NCBI GenBank assembly: GCA_947044365.1
Contig: OX345640.1
Span: 1,235,001-1,299,000 of the forward strand
Reading direction: 5' to 3'
Length of the DNA stretch: 64,000 bases
Origin: Petrosia ficiformis
Lineage: Eukaryota; Porifera; Demospongiae; Haplosclerida; Petrosiidae
Made by a program: the position numbers and the translations under genes. Below, one piece after another: positions 51,770 through 63,482 of the stretch. The notes beneath the pieces are model-generated. The model had not been told where the DNA came from. It ran no database searches and saw only the letters and a list, made by a program, of their open reading frames with translations. The stretch's first letter is position 1, and each line of letters opens with the position of its first letter.

Positions 51770-52205
51770 ATGAATTGCTTTTTGACAGTCCTGCAAACAC
51801 TTTGCCTTAGTACCTAATTAGTATTCATGTATCAATTGCCATAAAGGTACATGGAAGATGTTACATCATGTCATAGAGGATGTTGTGGCCAACATAATTT
51901 GCGCCAAGTATTGAAGGGTACACTAGAATAAATTATAATATATCTTTGTAGTTTACAAACCCTTTTGATGTACAAAATGAAATATGAGTAGACGTAAAGT
52001 AATAAATGAATGGCTTTTTAACAGTCCACCAAAACACTTTGCCTTAGTAGCTAATTAGTATTCATGTATCAATTGCCATAAAGGATGTTATGGGTACATG
52101 GAAGATGTTACTTCATATCATAGAGGATGTTGTGGCCAACATAATTTGCACCAAGTATTGAAGGGTACACTAGAATAAATTAAAATATATCTTTGTAGTT
52201 TACAA
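51770..52205. repeat. Direct duplication, about 235-bp period
   Basis: AATGAATTGCTTTTTGACAG ... TTTGTAGTTTACAAACCC appears twice in succession with small indels. A partial relative is present at 61430-61760. Confidence 0.8.
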
Positions 52206-55200
52206 ATCCTTTTGATGGACAACATGAAATATTCACCCTAAAAGTATATATAGTGGTTCAACTATATTTAGTACAAAGTGCATTACATATCCTGAACAAC
52301 CAACAAATTATTAGCAACTGTATTAACTACTAAATTAGTTATTTTAACTATTCTGTTTATGCAGTGTGCTTGGAGTCTTCTTAGATCACACTGTTTGTCT
52401 AAAATGTGAAGTGTTATTCATTGTTAAATGTCAGATATTTATACCATAAACCCCAATTAATTTACAATCAGTAAAAGCCATACACACAGCATGCATAATA
52501 CATTATAGTAAATATTAAAATGTTGAATGCATGGTAATAATGTCACTCATGAAAGTAAACATGTTTACTAAATTGCAGTACATAAAATATTATATTAGAC
52601 ATTCCATTCAAGAGTCATAAACGAAACAAATATTAATTTCACTGACATGGTAACATCATCCATCGCCATTGCTTTATTTATACTGCGTCAAAGACTGGAA
52701 ATCTTGGTAGCATATCCATAAATTGTGTCCATTCTTGAGCTTTATCAGGAATATTTGCTTTCTTGAATTGGTACATCTTCAGAAACAAATAGAGGTAACA
52801 TAAGTGTATGGATATCATAGGAATAGCTCACTGTAAAAATTAAAGGTTATTTTAACCTTCAATTGATTAAAGGAGTTTCAGTGTAATTATATTTTCCTCA
52901 ATGCTGGTTTTGTTGTTTCAGCTAGGCAATATTTACGAGTACTAGTTTCAGGACTAGTATAAGAAGTACATGTCATAATAAAGCATATTAACAAAAACAT
53001 CAATACAATATATACGGCATAGTATTATATAAGTATAACCTGTGAAGCAACTTACTTTCAGAATAATTACTATGTACACAAATTTGTACTTATAATAACA
53101 AATAGTATCTGTTGTATCTAAATTACTATGGGATTCTTCATTGTGTAATGCACTTTATATATTAGATATATATGTAGTCTAAGTAGCATATTATTAATAT
53201 TGAAACTCATGTAACCTAATATGGGTTAAAATAACCATTAATTTATTGTTATCTTGTGTATAGCAATACTGTAATAATGTTTATAATGCTCAAATATCAA
53301 CTTAGCCATTATACACTATAACATCCTGGGATATCTCCAGTGTTACACTGGTGTTCCAGGATACTCTGACAGAGTGCATAGGTATAGCTACTATTCCTGT
53401 GCTATTATGAGATGAATATAGTTACTTTGGTTGCCATGGTCGACTGCTGACTGTCAGTGGCACCATTGGACATCCCTCATTTCAGTTGACATTTTGATTT
53501 CAAGAAGTGGTATTTATTATGGGATAGTGTTACATTTATGCTGGGTTTTGTCTATACTTCATTTACTAGATATTATAGGCAACTAAAATTGCCTATACTG
53601 AGACCTATCTCTATACCTATGTTCATGTTTTCTAATATACACAAGTGTATGTTCATATGCATCACTAATTTTTAGCCATCTTAATTAATTTCACGAACTG
53701 CTAGAATTGCCTAGAAACAATGAAAATACCAAAACAAATATGATTCTGAGTGTTGTATCAATCTTTTATTACAGTAAAATAGTATAAAACATTGTTCTGT
53801 ATGTGCCCTATGCTACTTGCCCATACCTATATTTACCTATACTTTGGGTATAGGCAATTGTACATTTACCTATACCAGTATGGGTACAACACTATTATGA
53901 GATAACTTGTTTACAAAACATTATTACAAAACTTTTTTCTTATATATATTTTCAGATATACCTCGTATGCTATAGAGTGTGCTCAATCTCTTATACTGGG
54001 AATGTTTCTAATGGACTAAACACACACATCTGGATTTATTCCATTCATACCTATGTATACTAGAGATGTGAAATAGTCTGACTTTCAACCAAATGCTGCG
54101 TATGTAATGTTCTGTTAATATATGTAACTAAAGTCTGTTCATATTCATGATGACCTCAAAATTAAGCTGTGATTCTATATATGTACTATAATCTATAATG
54201 TATAGTTTAATGTCATAAGATTAATACATGGATTGAAATTTAAAAAGAACAAGAAGGATAATTATATGAAAATGGTGTGGGTAAAAAGATTGTTGGATGG
54301 TTCCAAACTAAAGTTATGAACATTTTTTTGAAGACAAGACGAACGTGAATGACCTTTAAGTTCTTCAGTGGTTGTTTTTGTTAACTATAACTAAAACTCC
54401 TTTAGTAAGGCATGGTGAGTTTAGCAATAATTACTGTAATTATACAATAATGAACACTTTTAGTTAGTAAAAACTATTTTAGTAATCCAGATATTATTTG
54501 TGTTAACAACTAACCAGAAACTAGACATACTATTCATACTTGTACATACTATATATAGCGGTAATTATTGTCATTCTATAATAATTATTGTGTCGAGTGA
54601 TTTAACTGATGTAGTGTACTAGAAATATCATTTCCTATACAACATCAATAATAGCTTTTTGAGAAAGTACACGCTATCGGTAGATATCAAAGTTTTAATT
54701 CTGAAAACTGGATTGATAGACAAAACATACTAACTGACTACTGATACATGTTTTGTATATAGGTCACCATGCCCTCATTGATAACTTTAGTTCAGAATGA
54801 CTGATAATCTTATATTACCTTCACCATTTTATAATCTGTTCTTTTTTGTGTATATTAAATTTCAATCCATTTCTTCATTATTAACTTGAACTAATCATGT
54901 ATTAACCTTACGACATACACTATATTTAAAGTCATCACATCCTAATTTTGAGGTCATCATGAACATGAATTGTGTTTCTAGAGTGAGTTTCCATTTATTC
55001 AGTATTTTGTTCCTCCAGATTATGTCCTAAATTTGGTATTTACAGTGATCAGTTCCCCACTAGTAAATTATGGCAGGAACACTGTAGTACAACTAAAGAT
55101 TTATTTGCCAATCTTAGTAAAGTTGAAGTAAAGAGTGGAGGCATATATAATTATTACATCTCATCATAATATAAAGTGCATGACTTTGGCTGGATGTTGT

Positions 55201-55741
55201 AGTTGTGGATTTTAATCGGATGCTAGCATTTAAAAACTCATTGGTCTCCAAGAAGAGTTCTCAGGATATTTGAAGTGGTGGTTGGATTCTAACTTGCATT
55301 TAGTGCTGTTTACCCAGTATAATTATCCTTAATACTATTTCAATAGCCTATATGTGTATTATCTGAGAGGTCATCTGAAAGGTGGTTAATTCATGGTGAG
55401 TGGTGGTTATTCCCCACTAGTGCCGACCAGAACACTGAACTATCTAATATTGTTTGCCAATTGTAAACAGCATACAACCAAGTCACTGTATATATATGTG
55501 TCCTGAGCTAGATGAAGCCTCATCCCTTTCGTATCAACTTTGAATAAATCACATGATATGTCACATGAATAATAATGCTGATAGCAATAAACCACATGAT
55601 ATTATGTTCATATCACATGACCGTTTTAATCAATATAGAACCTCTAAACCATGTTTGTGACTGTCTGATTACATACAAATGTCATAATCTATAAACGAAA
55701 ATGAAATGAACAAATGAAAAAGTAATGTGTGAATCCATTAT

Positions 55742-56265
55742 GATTAATCCAAAACCTAAATGCTGTTTAACATGAACAGATCAAACCAGTACAGTGATAA
55801 AATACCAAAGCAGCTGGTTTACATCGGAAGTATTCTGTCTTTTTTACTCACAACTCATTTAAAAACTGGACTAACAGGTTTGTCAAGATGCCACCACATC
55901 CAGTAAAATTAATACTAGAAACAGTAAGTTGGTAACATTATAAAAAAACAACTCCCATGTCTTGTTAGAGAATAATCCCCAACACATTTCACCAATGATC
56001 CGTGTTGTGGATTGTCTGATTGTATAGTGATATTAGAGATGTTACTAGTGAGGCATACACTGCCCATTTCATTAGTCATATAAAATGGCCGTATGAAATG
56101 AGTACTATTAAATTGTAGACTAAACACTGTACCAGATTTAATGGTACTGTTACATAAATAGTAATCCAGTGTACGATTGTGTGTGTCTGGTAGAGTAATA
56201 ACAGTCTCATCACTTCTTTTATGAAGAAGAGTCAGAGTAATGAAAAAGAGTAAGTAGCTCTGCAT
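55742..56265 (-). pseudogene. Truncated receptor-like paralogue, copy 2
   Basis: Minus-strand copy of the first part of the 1262-aa receptor-like gene. The signal peptide and about the first 100 residues are nearly unchanged. An A-run insertion near 55946 then shifts the frame to an early stop at 55915, so the reading frame gives 116 aa. Sequence homology continues without the frame to about 55742 (equivalent to about residue 185) and then stops. Everything coding for the rest of the beta-helix and the membrane domain is absent. The upstream region, including the 5' UTR intron, is conserved with copy 1. The same truncation point appears in copy 3. Confidence 0.85.
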
Positions 56266-57106
56266 CTATAAGAGATTCAGTTAATTGATACAATTTAAAA
56301 ATGTTCAAATTTACCTTTCAATACAAATTTCTCACAATCAAAGCAAATGATGTAACAGTTACAGCCACACCTTCATCAATTATAACTCATGATTTTTTTT
56401 TATTTTGACTTGGCAAATATGTTGCACTGGAAGCAGAAATATTCTGCAACAATCATTGTTGTTATTGCAATAGAATTGCATTTTTGTCAATGCCAAAGAA
56501 AGTTATGGCATCGTGGCATTGACTTGATCCACAAATTCTATTTCTTGCATTGTCTGTTATTGATTTAGTTATTTATACAGTTTTGAATGCATGTGTGATT
56601 GACATACGTAGCCAGTAAGTTCTATCATAAAGTCTCTGCACACTCCACATGTTGTGATGCTGTAAGACTTATCAATTTAATTAGCCTAAAGTCATGTATA
56701 AGTAAACATTACACGCAATGCACATCACAGCTTACACACAACTGGCCATGATTGTGTTCACTTGTTTATATATCATTAGCTATTCACAGTGTGTGTGTGA
56801 TTACATATGTATAGAGGCTAGCCTGTAACAGTATAAGAGTCACATGTGGATTACCCACATGGGAAGACCATTACCTTCAATGTTTATTAACATTATAGTT
56901 TAAATCATGATAAAAAAAAACCAGATATAGCATATTATATAGAAATTGCCTATAGCTAAATACATACAAACAACACTCTTAAAAAATGGCTTAAATCACT
57001 AAAACAGATATAGCATATTAAATAAAAATTGCCTATAGCTAACTTTAAAAAATGGCTTAAATCAACACAGCTTTACAACTTATTAGTAGCTTTACTTATC
57101 AACTGC
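56266..57106. other. Duplicated spacer (matches 46820-47564)
   Basis: Colinear with the copy 1 spacer, including the GCAGAAATATTCTGC palindrome. There is an extra internal duplication at about 56930-57065 (ATTGCCTATAGCTAA ... AAAAATGGCTTAAATCA repeated). No gene seen. Confidence 0.6.
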
Positions 57107-58519
57107 CTAATTTCCTAGGCTTCCATCTGAATTAGTACAACTATACTCATTACTATTATCAATAAGCTTTTGGATAATGTTCTCTATGGCAGCTTCAAAG
57201 TCATTAAAATCCTCGAATCTGAAGGTGGAAAAAATGTCAGATGACTGTGCAATACAGTCAATTTCAGCTTGGTCGACATAGCCACCAATTCCAATGGCAT
57301 ATGTGTTAACTCCATTAAGATGATTGTGTAGACACTGCACCTCATCACAGACTTGGAGTGTTGGATCATTTGACTTTCCATCAGTAATGTACACAACATC
57401 AGTACAGGTAGCAAATGGATGCATTCCACAACCTGGTGTAAGCAACTCATCGCATGCACACCTAGTAGCTCCACCTGTGTAGGTTAGACCTCCACGATAA
57501 GGGATATTTCGTATGGCTTGAGCAGTCTCGAATCGTCCAACACCATCAGTACCAAAACAATCAAAGCAAAACTCCAGGTTGAACTGGTGATCAAAAGTCA
57601 TCACTGCAATTCTTGGAGGACTACAGAAAAGTGAAACAAGATTGCTAATAGCTGTTGTGACCTGTGTAAATGCAGTTGATCCAATGCTTCCAGAGATATC
57701 GAGGAGAAAAAGTATGTACTGATCTCCATTTGGTTGGCAAAGTGCACGACGAAATCGTGCACCATGTTCCTTTCTGTCATAAGGAATAGGATCTTCAGGT
57801 AGACGTGCTGGTTCTTTTATCTCAGAGGATCTTTTAGCAGGTCGAAATTCTCTATGTATTGAGCGTTTACCTACAGAACAGATCATTTATAATATTTAGA
57901 TTATTATGAATGTTATTAATAACTTACCTGTATTATAAGGAGCATCTGTACATATTAGTCCAGTTTGACCAGTTCCTCCAGGACAACGATTAAGAGATGC
58001 CTGTCGCTGAACAATGTGTGGTATTAAAATAGGGTCTCCAAATTCAGGGATTGGAGGCTCAGTTGTAGTAGGTATAGTAGGCGCAGGAGGGGCTGTACCT
58101 CTGTTACCTAGACCCAAAGCAGCAATCAGCATATCTTCCTGATCAGGCAAACCTGTATAGATGAAAGTGTAATTAATTATTTGCACACACATACACATAC
58201 ACACAAGTATATAGTTGTAATTATATAAAGATAATGGTGCTAAACACTTACAGATCACACGAGTTTCTGTTTCAGAGATGCAACCTTCACCCACAGCAGA
58301 GCGGGTGCGTGATTCACTGTAAGCTTGACCAGTGGAACACTGAGAGGTTGCCACGTCTACAATACTATTTGGAACAAATGTCCACTCAGACCATTGAGAG
58401 TAGCTGCAGTCACAATGAGTGAACCATTGAGGGTAGATGTTTCGTAGTAGAGAATCACAATTGAGTTGACTAATGGCCATCCCACAACAGCCTAACAGAA
58501 GAGTCAGCCTCAAGAACAT
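57107..58519 (-). CDS. Secreted TSP1-vWFA protein, copy 2 (418 aa)
   Basis: Three exons, 58252-58519, 57928-58152 and 57107-57870, sum to 1257 nt. Same architecture as 47565-48979: signal peptide, TSP1-like module, Pro/Thr linker, Cys segment, basic cleavage-like site and vWFA with an intact MIDAS (DISGS; TYTGG; ITDG). By eye most residues match copy 1. The linker is the exception: copy 1 reads GKGPIITTTEPPTTEAATIS where copy 2 reads GTAPPAPTIPTTTEPPIPEF, with different length. Copy 2 also lacks a three-residue stretch after the basic site (KRSSEI against KRSLSSEI, about two residues). The first intron happens to have no stop, so exons 1-2 read through. Both copies look functional; both lie upstream, in transcription order, of a receptor-like copy. 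Confidence 0.88.
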
Positions 58520-58886
58520 AATGGAATATTATAGTAATAATGATAAACCACAACTTGAATAATCAGCTGTGAAGAGTTAAATGTGTCAATTTATACTCAC
58601 TGCATGATTTTGGAATGTTCTTAACACCCCCTCTCATTTCCTTGAGGACTGTTATCTCCAGCACTTCTATGAGAACAAGAGCTCATATAACTAATTGAAA
58701 TGATCTTACACCATTAGTATATACATGTGAGACCTGATGGCAATACAAACATCACTAGCTGTCATACTCATTAAATGTTCACCACTTGAGCATTTAATTT
58801 ACAACTTCAGCAAAGTGTCTTAAAATTTACATAACACATGTACAAAAGTGTAATCAGTGACAAACAGGTGTCACTATATTATACTC

Positions 58887-59092
58887 TAGTGTTGTTTTAG
58901 TTTGACAATAATGACCAATTTTAGTTATAGTTATAGTATGTCTGAGTTTATCACAATTTTAGTTATAGTTATAGTTAATTAACTAAAATAATAATATTAG
59001 GCTTACTAAAAGAGTTTTAGAATAACTAAAAGTGCTCATTATTGGCCAATTTTACTTTGTTATAGTTAGAATAGACTACTAAAACAACACTA
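58887..59092. mobile_element. MITE-like element, family A, copy 5
   Basis: TAGTGTTGTTTTAGTTTGAC at the left and CTACTAAAACAACACTA at the right. It is the complete counterpart of the truncated copy at 49372-49480. Confidence 0.75.
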
Positions 59093-59374
59093 ATATGCTC
59101 ATAACTATTTACTTGGACTTTAATAGCCTTTCTCATACTCTTGACTCCAACCTGTTTATTGAAAATTTATTACAGTAAATGTCATGGATATGTGTTATGA
59201 CATACGTAATGGGTGATATAATATTATTGTAACGAAAATATTAATTGTTGATCACTTTCATAGCTTTTTGAAACATACGTAAGTACTATATAGATGTCTC
59301 AATCTGTATATTGGGGAATTTATACATGATTTCGTATTAGATATCATTAAATATATTTCACGACATAATGTTCG

Positions 59375-59600
59375 TTTGAAGTTTTGAAAGGTGGCTTCAT
59401 CATGACATATATATATATGTTATCTCTGTTTGAAGTTTTGAAAAGTGGCTTCATCATGACATATATATATATATATGTTATGTCTGTCGAAAGCTTTGAA
59501 AGGTGGCTTTATCATGTCATTGACATATATGTACATATATATATATATGTCATGATGAAGCCATCCTTCAAATCTTTCAACAGACATATATGTCGAGATG
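59375..59600. repeat. Tandem and inverted repeat (GTTTTGAAAGGTGGCTTCAT unit)
   Basis: Three direct units of GTTTGAAGTTTTGAAA.GTGGCTTCATCATGACATATATAT, then an inverted copy (ATGTCATGATGAAGCCATCC). It resembles the inner palindrome at 49930-50035. Confidence 0.75.
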
Positions 59601-60348
59601 AAGCCACCTTTTAATGGACGGTGCCGTAAATGCGATACCTGGTTTGTAATGATTCAACTAATTGAATATAATTAGTACAAACTATCTATAGCATTATACA
59701 ACTTTAAATCCTGGCAACTGTACTAAATTAATTATTTTAAGTATTCTGTTTATGCAGTGTGCTGGGACTTTTCTTGGATTGCACTGTTTGTCTAAAATGT
59801 TCATTGGATATTTTTAATATAATTTACAAGCAGTAAACCATACATAATACACTAATTATAGTAAACCGTAAAAAAATGGTGGAAATACCTAAACATCTTA
59901 GTGTTGCATCACTAACTTTAGCACCTCTGTTTTCAAAATTAATCTCACAAACTTCTAGAAACAATGGATATAGCTAAACAAATATGATTGTGAGTGTTGT
60001 AACAATCTTTTCCTACAGTAAATGTATCTGCCCTATATACTACTTGCCTATACCTATATTTACCTATGTTTGGGTATAGGCTCCTGCACAGTTACCTATA
60101 CCAGTATAGATACAATAACGTGTTTATAGAAACATTATTACACTTACAGAACTTTTCTCATATTTTCAGATATACCTCATACGTTAGATAGAGTCTGCTC
60201 AATCTTTTATACTGGTAATGTTTCCAATTGACTCAACACACAAATCTGGAATTATTCCATTCATACCTATGTATACTAGAGATGTGAAATATTCTTTAAA
60301 CCAAATGCTGTGTATGTAATGTTCTGTTAATATATGTTCATGATGACC

Positions 60349-60731
60349 TCAAACCGTGTTGGTCAGGAAATGATGCAGTTTGGAATTGTAACTTCACTCA
60401 TGCAGAAATTCCTACCTACTGGCCTACACAATATAGAGACCAACCAGTCTCTATGCTATTATATGAGAAAAGTACGTATGTAAATGTTTTTTAACAAGCT
60501 GAAATGTAATGTAATTTTGCCAACAAACAAGTATTTTAGTTTTAGGTGGGTGTTGGAGGTAATGTTCTTTTAGTACATCTAAAAACTAATGATGTTATGA
60601 ACAAAAATTATTCTGTTGCTCGACTAACAACCATTGGTTGCTCAGAACATCTTGCTAATGGGAGATCACTCAATGCAGCTTATGTCAGGAAACGATTTTT
60701 AACTGGATCCTTCAGAATTGTTCATACATAG
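60349..60731 (+). pseudogene. Histidine-acid-phosphatase-like gene fragment, copy 2
   Basis: Homology to copy 1 begins abruptly inside the second exon, so the signal peptide and the RHGD exon are missing. Segment 60356-60471 reads CWSGNDAVWNCNFTHAEIP and continues through PTQYRDQPVSM, where copy 1 has a stop. A second segment, 60546-60731, carries LTTIGCSEHLANGRSLNAAY, similar to the LT..G..QHL.NG..L...Y stretch of PXYLP1-type acid phosphatases. The simplest splice between the two segments (donor 60472, acceptor 60545) does not keep the frame, which supports a pseudogene. The family call is from memory of motifs. Confidence 0.5.
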
Positions 60732-62260
60732 TGATGGTGAGTGAAGAAAGAGAGAGAGACAGAGTGAACGAGACAGATAGACAAAGACTGAGAAGGAAGG
60801 AGGGAGGGAGGGAGGGGGATGAACAGTGTTTAGGTGGTGCTCAGGTATATAGCAATTTTTATCACTAAGTGTAATATATTATTATTACTATTATCTTAAA
60901 ATATTGATGTATTACTATCACTATTACTGCCTAAGTCGGTTTTACTGTTATGGATTACTATAACACTGAGGTTTTAGATGTCTGTCATGTTTTAAACTGC
61001 ATTTAATGTTCATAAGTTCAAAAAGAGAATCAGTAAATCTACACCTTTCCAGCAAAAAAATTTCCTTCCAACTTCCAATACTATCTGGGATATCCAGTGT
61101 AACACTGGATATTCCAGGATGTTAATGGCTATTCACCCTCTCTGTCAGAGTATCCCAGAATACCAGTGTAACACTAGATATCCCAGGATGTTACAGTGTA
61201 TAATGGGTACTCACCCTGTTGGTCAGAGTATCTTGGAATACTACTGGTTATCCCAGGATATTACTGGGTATCTAAGCAATTATGTGTGAGTAAATATAAC
61301 AAAGCTTTAAAATGAAGATGTAAGATGACAATATAAGTGATTATGATAATTAATGAATCATAATTATACTTGCTATTAATATTAGGCAAGCAAGACGATA
61401 ATATAGCATATTGAATATGTAAAGTGGTAAATGAATTGCTTTTTGACAGTCCTGCAAACACATTTGATAATTAGCATTCATGATGAAGTTCAAGAGAGAG
61501 GGTAAAAACTTTATGTGGTGAATGACAAGTATGTAGCCTGAAGGTTTACCACTGCACTGCAAAAATTCAGTTAGACTACAATGACTAACATGAATTTCAA
61601 ATTAGTTTGGCAATTGTCAAAGAGGATGTTGTGGCTATATGCATAATATTACTACTTCTTTAAAGGATGTTGTGGCTACATGCATAATGTTGCCACAACA
61701 TAATTTGCACCAAGTATTGAAGGGTATACTAGAATAATTGTTTATGGGTTTACAATCTTTTGATGTATGACATGAATGAATAGACAGCACCCTAAAATTA
61801 TAGTGATTCAACTATAATTAGTACTATCTATGGCATTCTATATTCTGAACTGCCAACTAATCATTAAATCCTGGCAACTGTACTAGCCACTAAATTAGTT
61901 ATTTTAAGGATTTTGTTTATGCAGTTTACTGGGACTTTTCTTGGATCACACTGTTTGTCTAAAATGTGAAGTGTTATTCATTGGTAAATGTCAGAGATTT
62001 TTATACAATTTTAAAATGTTTAAATTTAATTTCATTAATTATAACTGGTGGATGTCAATGGTGAATGCATGTGTGATTGACATAGCCTGTAAGTTCTGTC
62101 ATAAAGTCCCTGGATACTCCAGTGACTCCACATATGTTGTGATGCAGTAAGACTAATTAAGATTGTTGGATGGTTCCAAACTAAAGTTATGAACATTTTT
62201 CTGAGGACAAGATGACCTTTATGTTCTTCAGTGATTGTTTTTGTTAACTATAACTCCTTC

Positions 62261-62515
62261 AGTAAGGCATGGTGAGTTTAGCAATAACTACTATAACTGG
62301 AAAACTAGACAATAATGGACACTTTTAGTTAGTAAACACTACTTTAGTAAGGCATGGTGAGTTTAGCAATAACTACTATAACTGGAAAACTAGACAATAA
62401 TGGACACTTTTAGTTAGTAAACACTACTTTAGTAAGGCATGGTGAGTTTAGCAATAACTACTATAACTGGAAAACTAGACAATAATGGACACTTTTAGTT
62501 AGTAAACACTATTTT
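62261..62515. repeat. 85-bp unit tandem triplication inside a family A-like element
   Basis: AGTAAGGCATGGTGAGTTTA begins at 62261, 62346 and 62431. Copies are nearly identical, so the amplification is recent. The equivalent site near 54410 has one unit. Confidence 0.85.
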
Positions 62516-62573
62516 AGTAAGCCTGGTATTATTTGTGTTAACAACACTAAATGTTTCAGAAACTAGGCACAAT

Positions 62574-62840
62574 TAGTGATGCACTGATAAGAGATTTTAC
62601 CGATATACTAATAAACCGATAATTACTTTTATATCTATACCTTCTGGCTTCTGATTCTTTCAATGAAAATCAGCATTTTCTCAATAATTATGAGTATCAT
62701 AAAAGCAATTAATGATGTTATAATCACAAGTAAAGACATTATTAATACATATTTAGTATACCAATACTAAAAATAATGGTCGATAATGACTGATACCGAT
62801 TACTGATCCGATTATTGATCCGATTATTAGTGCATCACCT
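62574..62840. mobile_element. MITE-like element (GTGATGCACTRATAA ends)
   Basis: GTGATGCACTGATAAGAGAT at the left and CCGATTATTAGTGCATCAC at the right, with repeated CCGATTA/CCGATAATTA motifs. A diverged relative occurs near 32810-32900. It is absent from the otherwise colinear block near 54580, which marks it as inserted after that duplication. Confidence 0.7.
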
Positions 62841-63482
62841 TTAACAACTATTGTGTTGAGTGATTTAACTGATGTAGTGTACTAGAAATACATGTACTAT
62901 TTCCTATACAACATCAATGATAGCTTTTCATGCATTCAGTAGATATCAAAGTTTTAATTCCGAAAACTGAATTGTTAGACAAAACATAATAACTGACTGC
63001 TGATACATGTTTTATATATAGGTCATTCATGTTCACAGAAAAATATTCATAACTTTAGTTCGGAAAGACTGATAATCTTTTTACCTTCACCATTTTATAA
63101 TTATCTTTCCTGTTCTTTTTGTGTATATTAAATTTCAATCCATTTTTTCATTATTGAGTTATATATTAACCTTATGACATACACTACATTACAACATATA
63201 AAGTCATCACATCCTTATTTTGAGGTTATCATGAATGTGAATAGACTTTAATTGTGTTCTAGAGTGAGTTTCCATTCATTTAGTATTTTGTTCCTCCAGA
63301 TTATGTCCTAAATTTGGCGTCTACAGTGATCAATTCCTACTAGTAAGATATGGCAGGAACACTCTAGTACAACTGAAGATTTATTTGCCAATCTTAGTAA
63401 AGTTGTTGGATATGAAGTAAAGAGTTGAGGTATGTATAATTATTACACGAAAACAAAATGAACAAATGAAAAGGATGAATAA

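Larger units (their letters stand above)
50358..55741. other. Long gene-poor, repeat-rich spacer
   Basis: No convincing gene. Contents: a homologue of the 60472-61990 region at about 50400-52330; a minisatellite with ATCCCAGGATGTTACAGTGT at 51440-51640; a direct repeat of about 230 bp (ACACTTTGCCTTAGTA ... AGGATGTTGTGGCCAACATA) at 51770-52200; an inverted ATCCTGGGATATC / GTTACACTGGTGTTCC block at 53310-53370; TATAGGCAATT-type palindromes at 53565-53880; and a degraded family A element at 54370-54570. The stretch from about 54280 onwards is matched by the block starting at 62160. Confidence 0.6.
58520..60348. other. Duplicated and repeat-rich spacer
   Basis: The part 58520-59000 matches 48980-49480. 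A full-length family A element lies at 58887-59092. The array at 59380-59600 follows, then a TATAGGTA-type palindrome region at about 60040-60110. No gene recognised. Confidence 0.6.
60732..63482. other. Repeat-rich spacer matching parts of 50500-55740
   Basis: Contents: a GA/GGGA-rich tract at 60740-60825; a region equivalent to 50880-51130; the minisatellite at 61085-61265; a partial relative of the 235-bp duplication at 61430-61760; and, from 62160, a block colinear with 54280-55740. An 85-bp tandem triplicate (AGTAAGGCATGGTGAGTTTA) lies at 62261-62515. No gene seen. Confidence 0.6.

Noticed and set aside
57896..58519. 207-aa continuous frame over vWFA copy 2 exons 1 and 2
   Set aside because: The 99-bp intron simply lacks a stop; copy 1 shows the same splice sites, and splicing restores the Cys-containing join.
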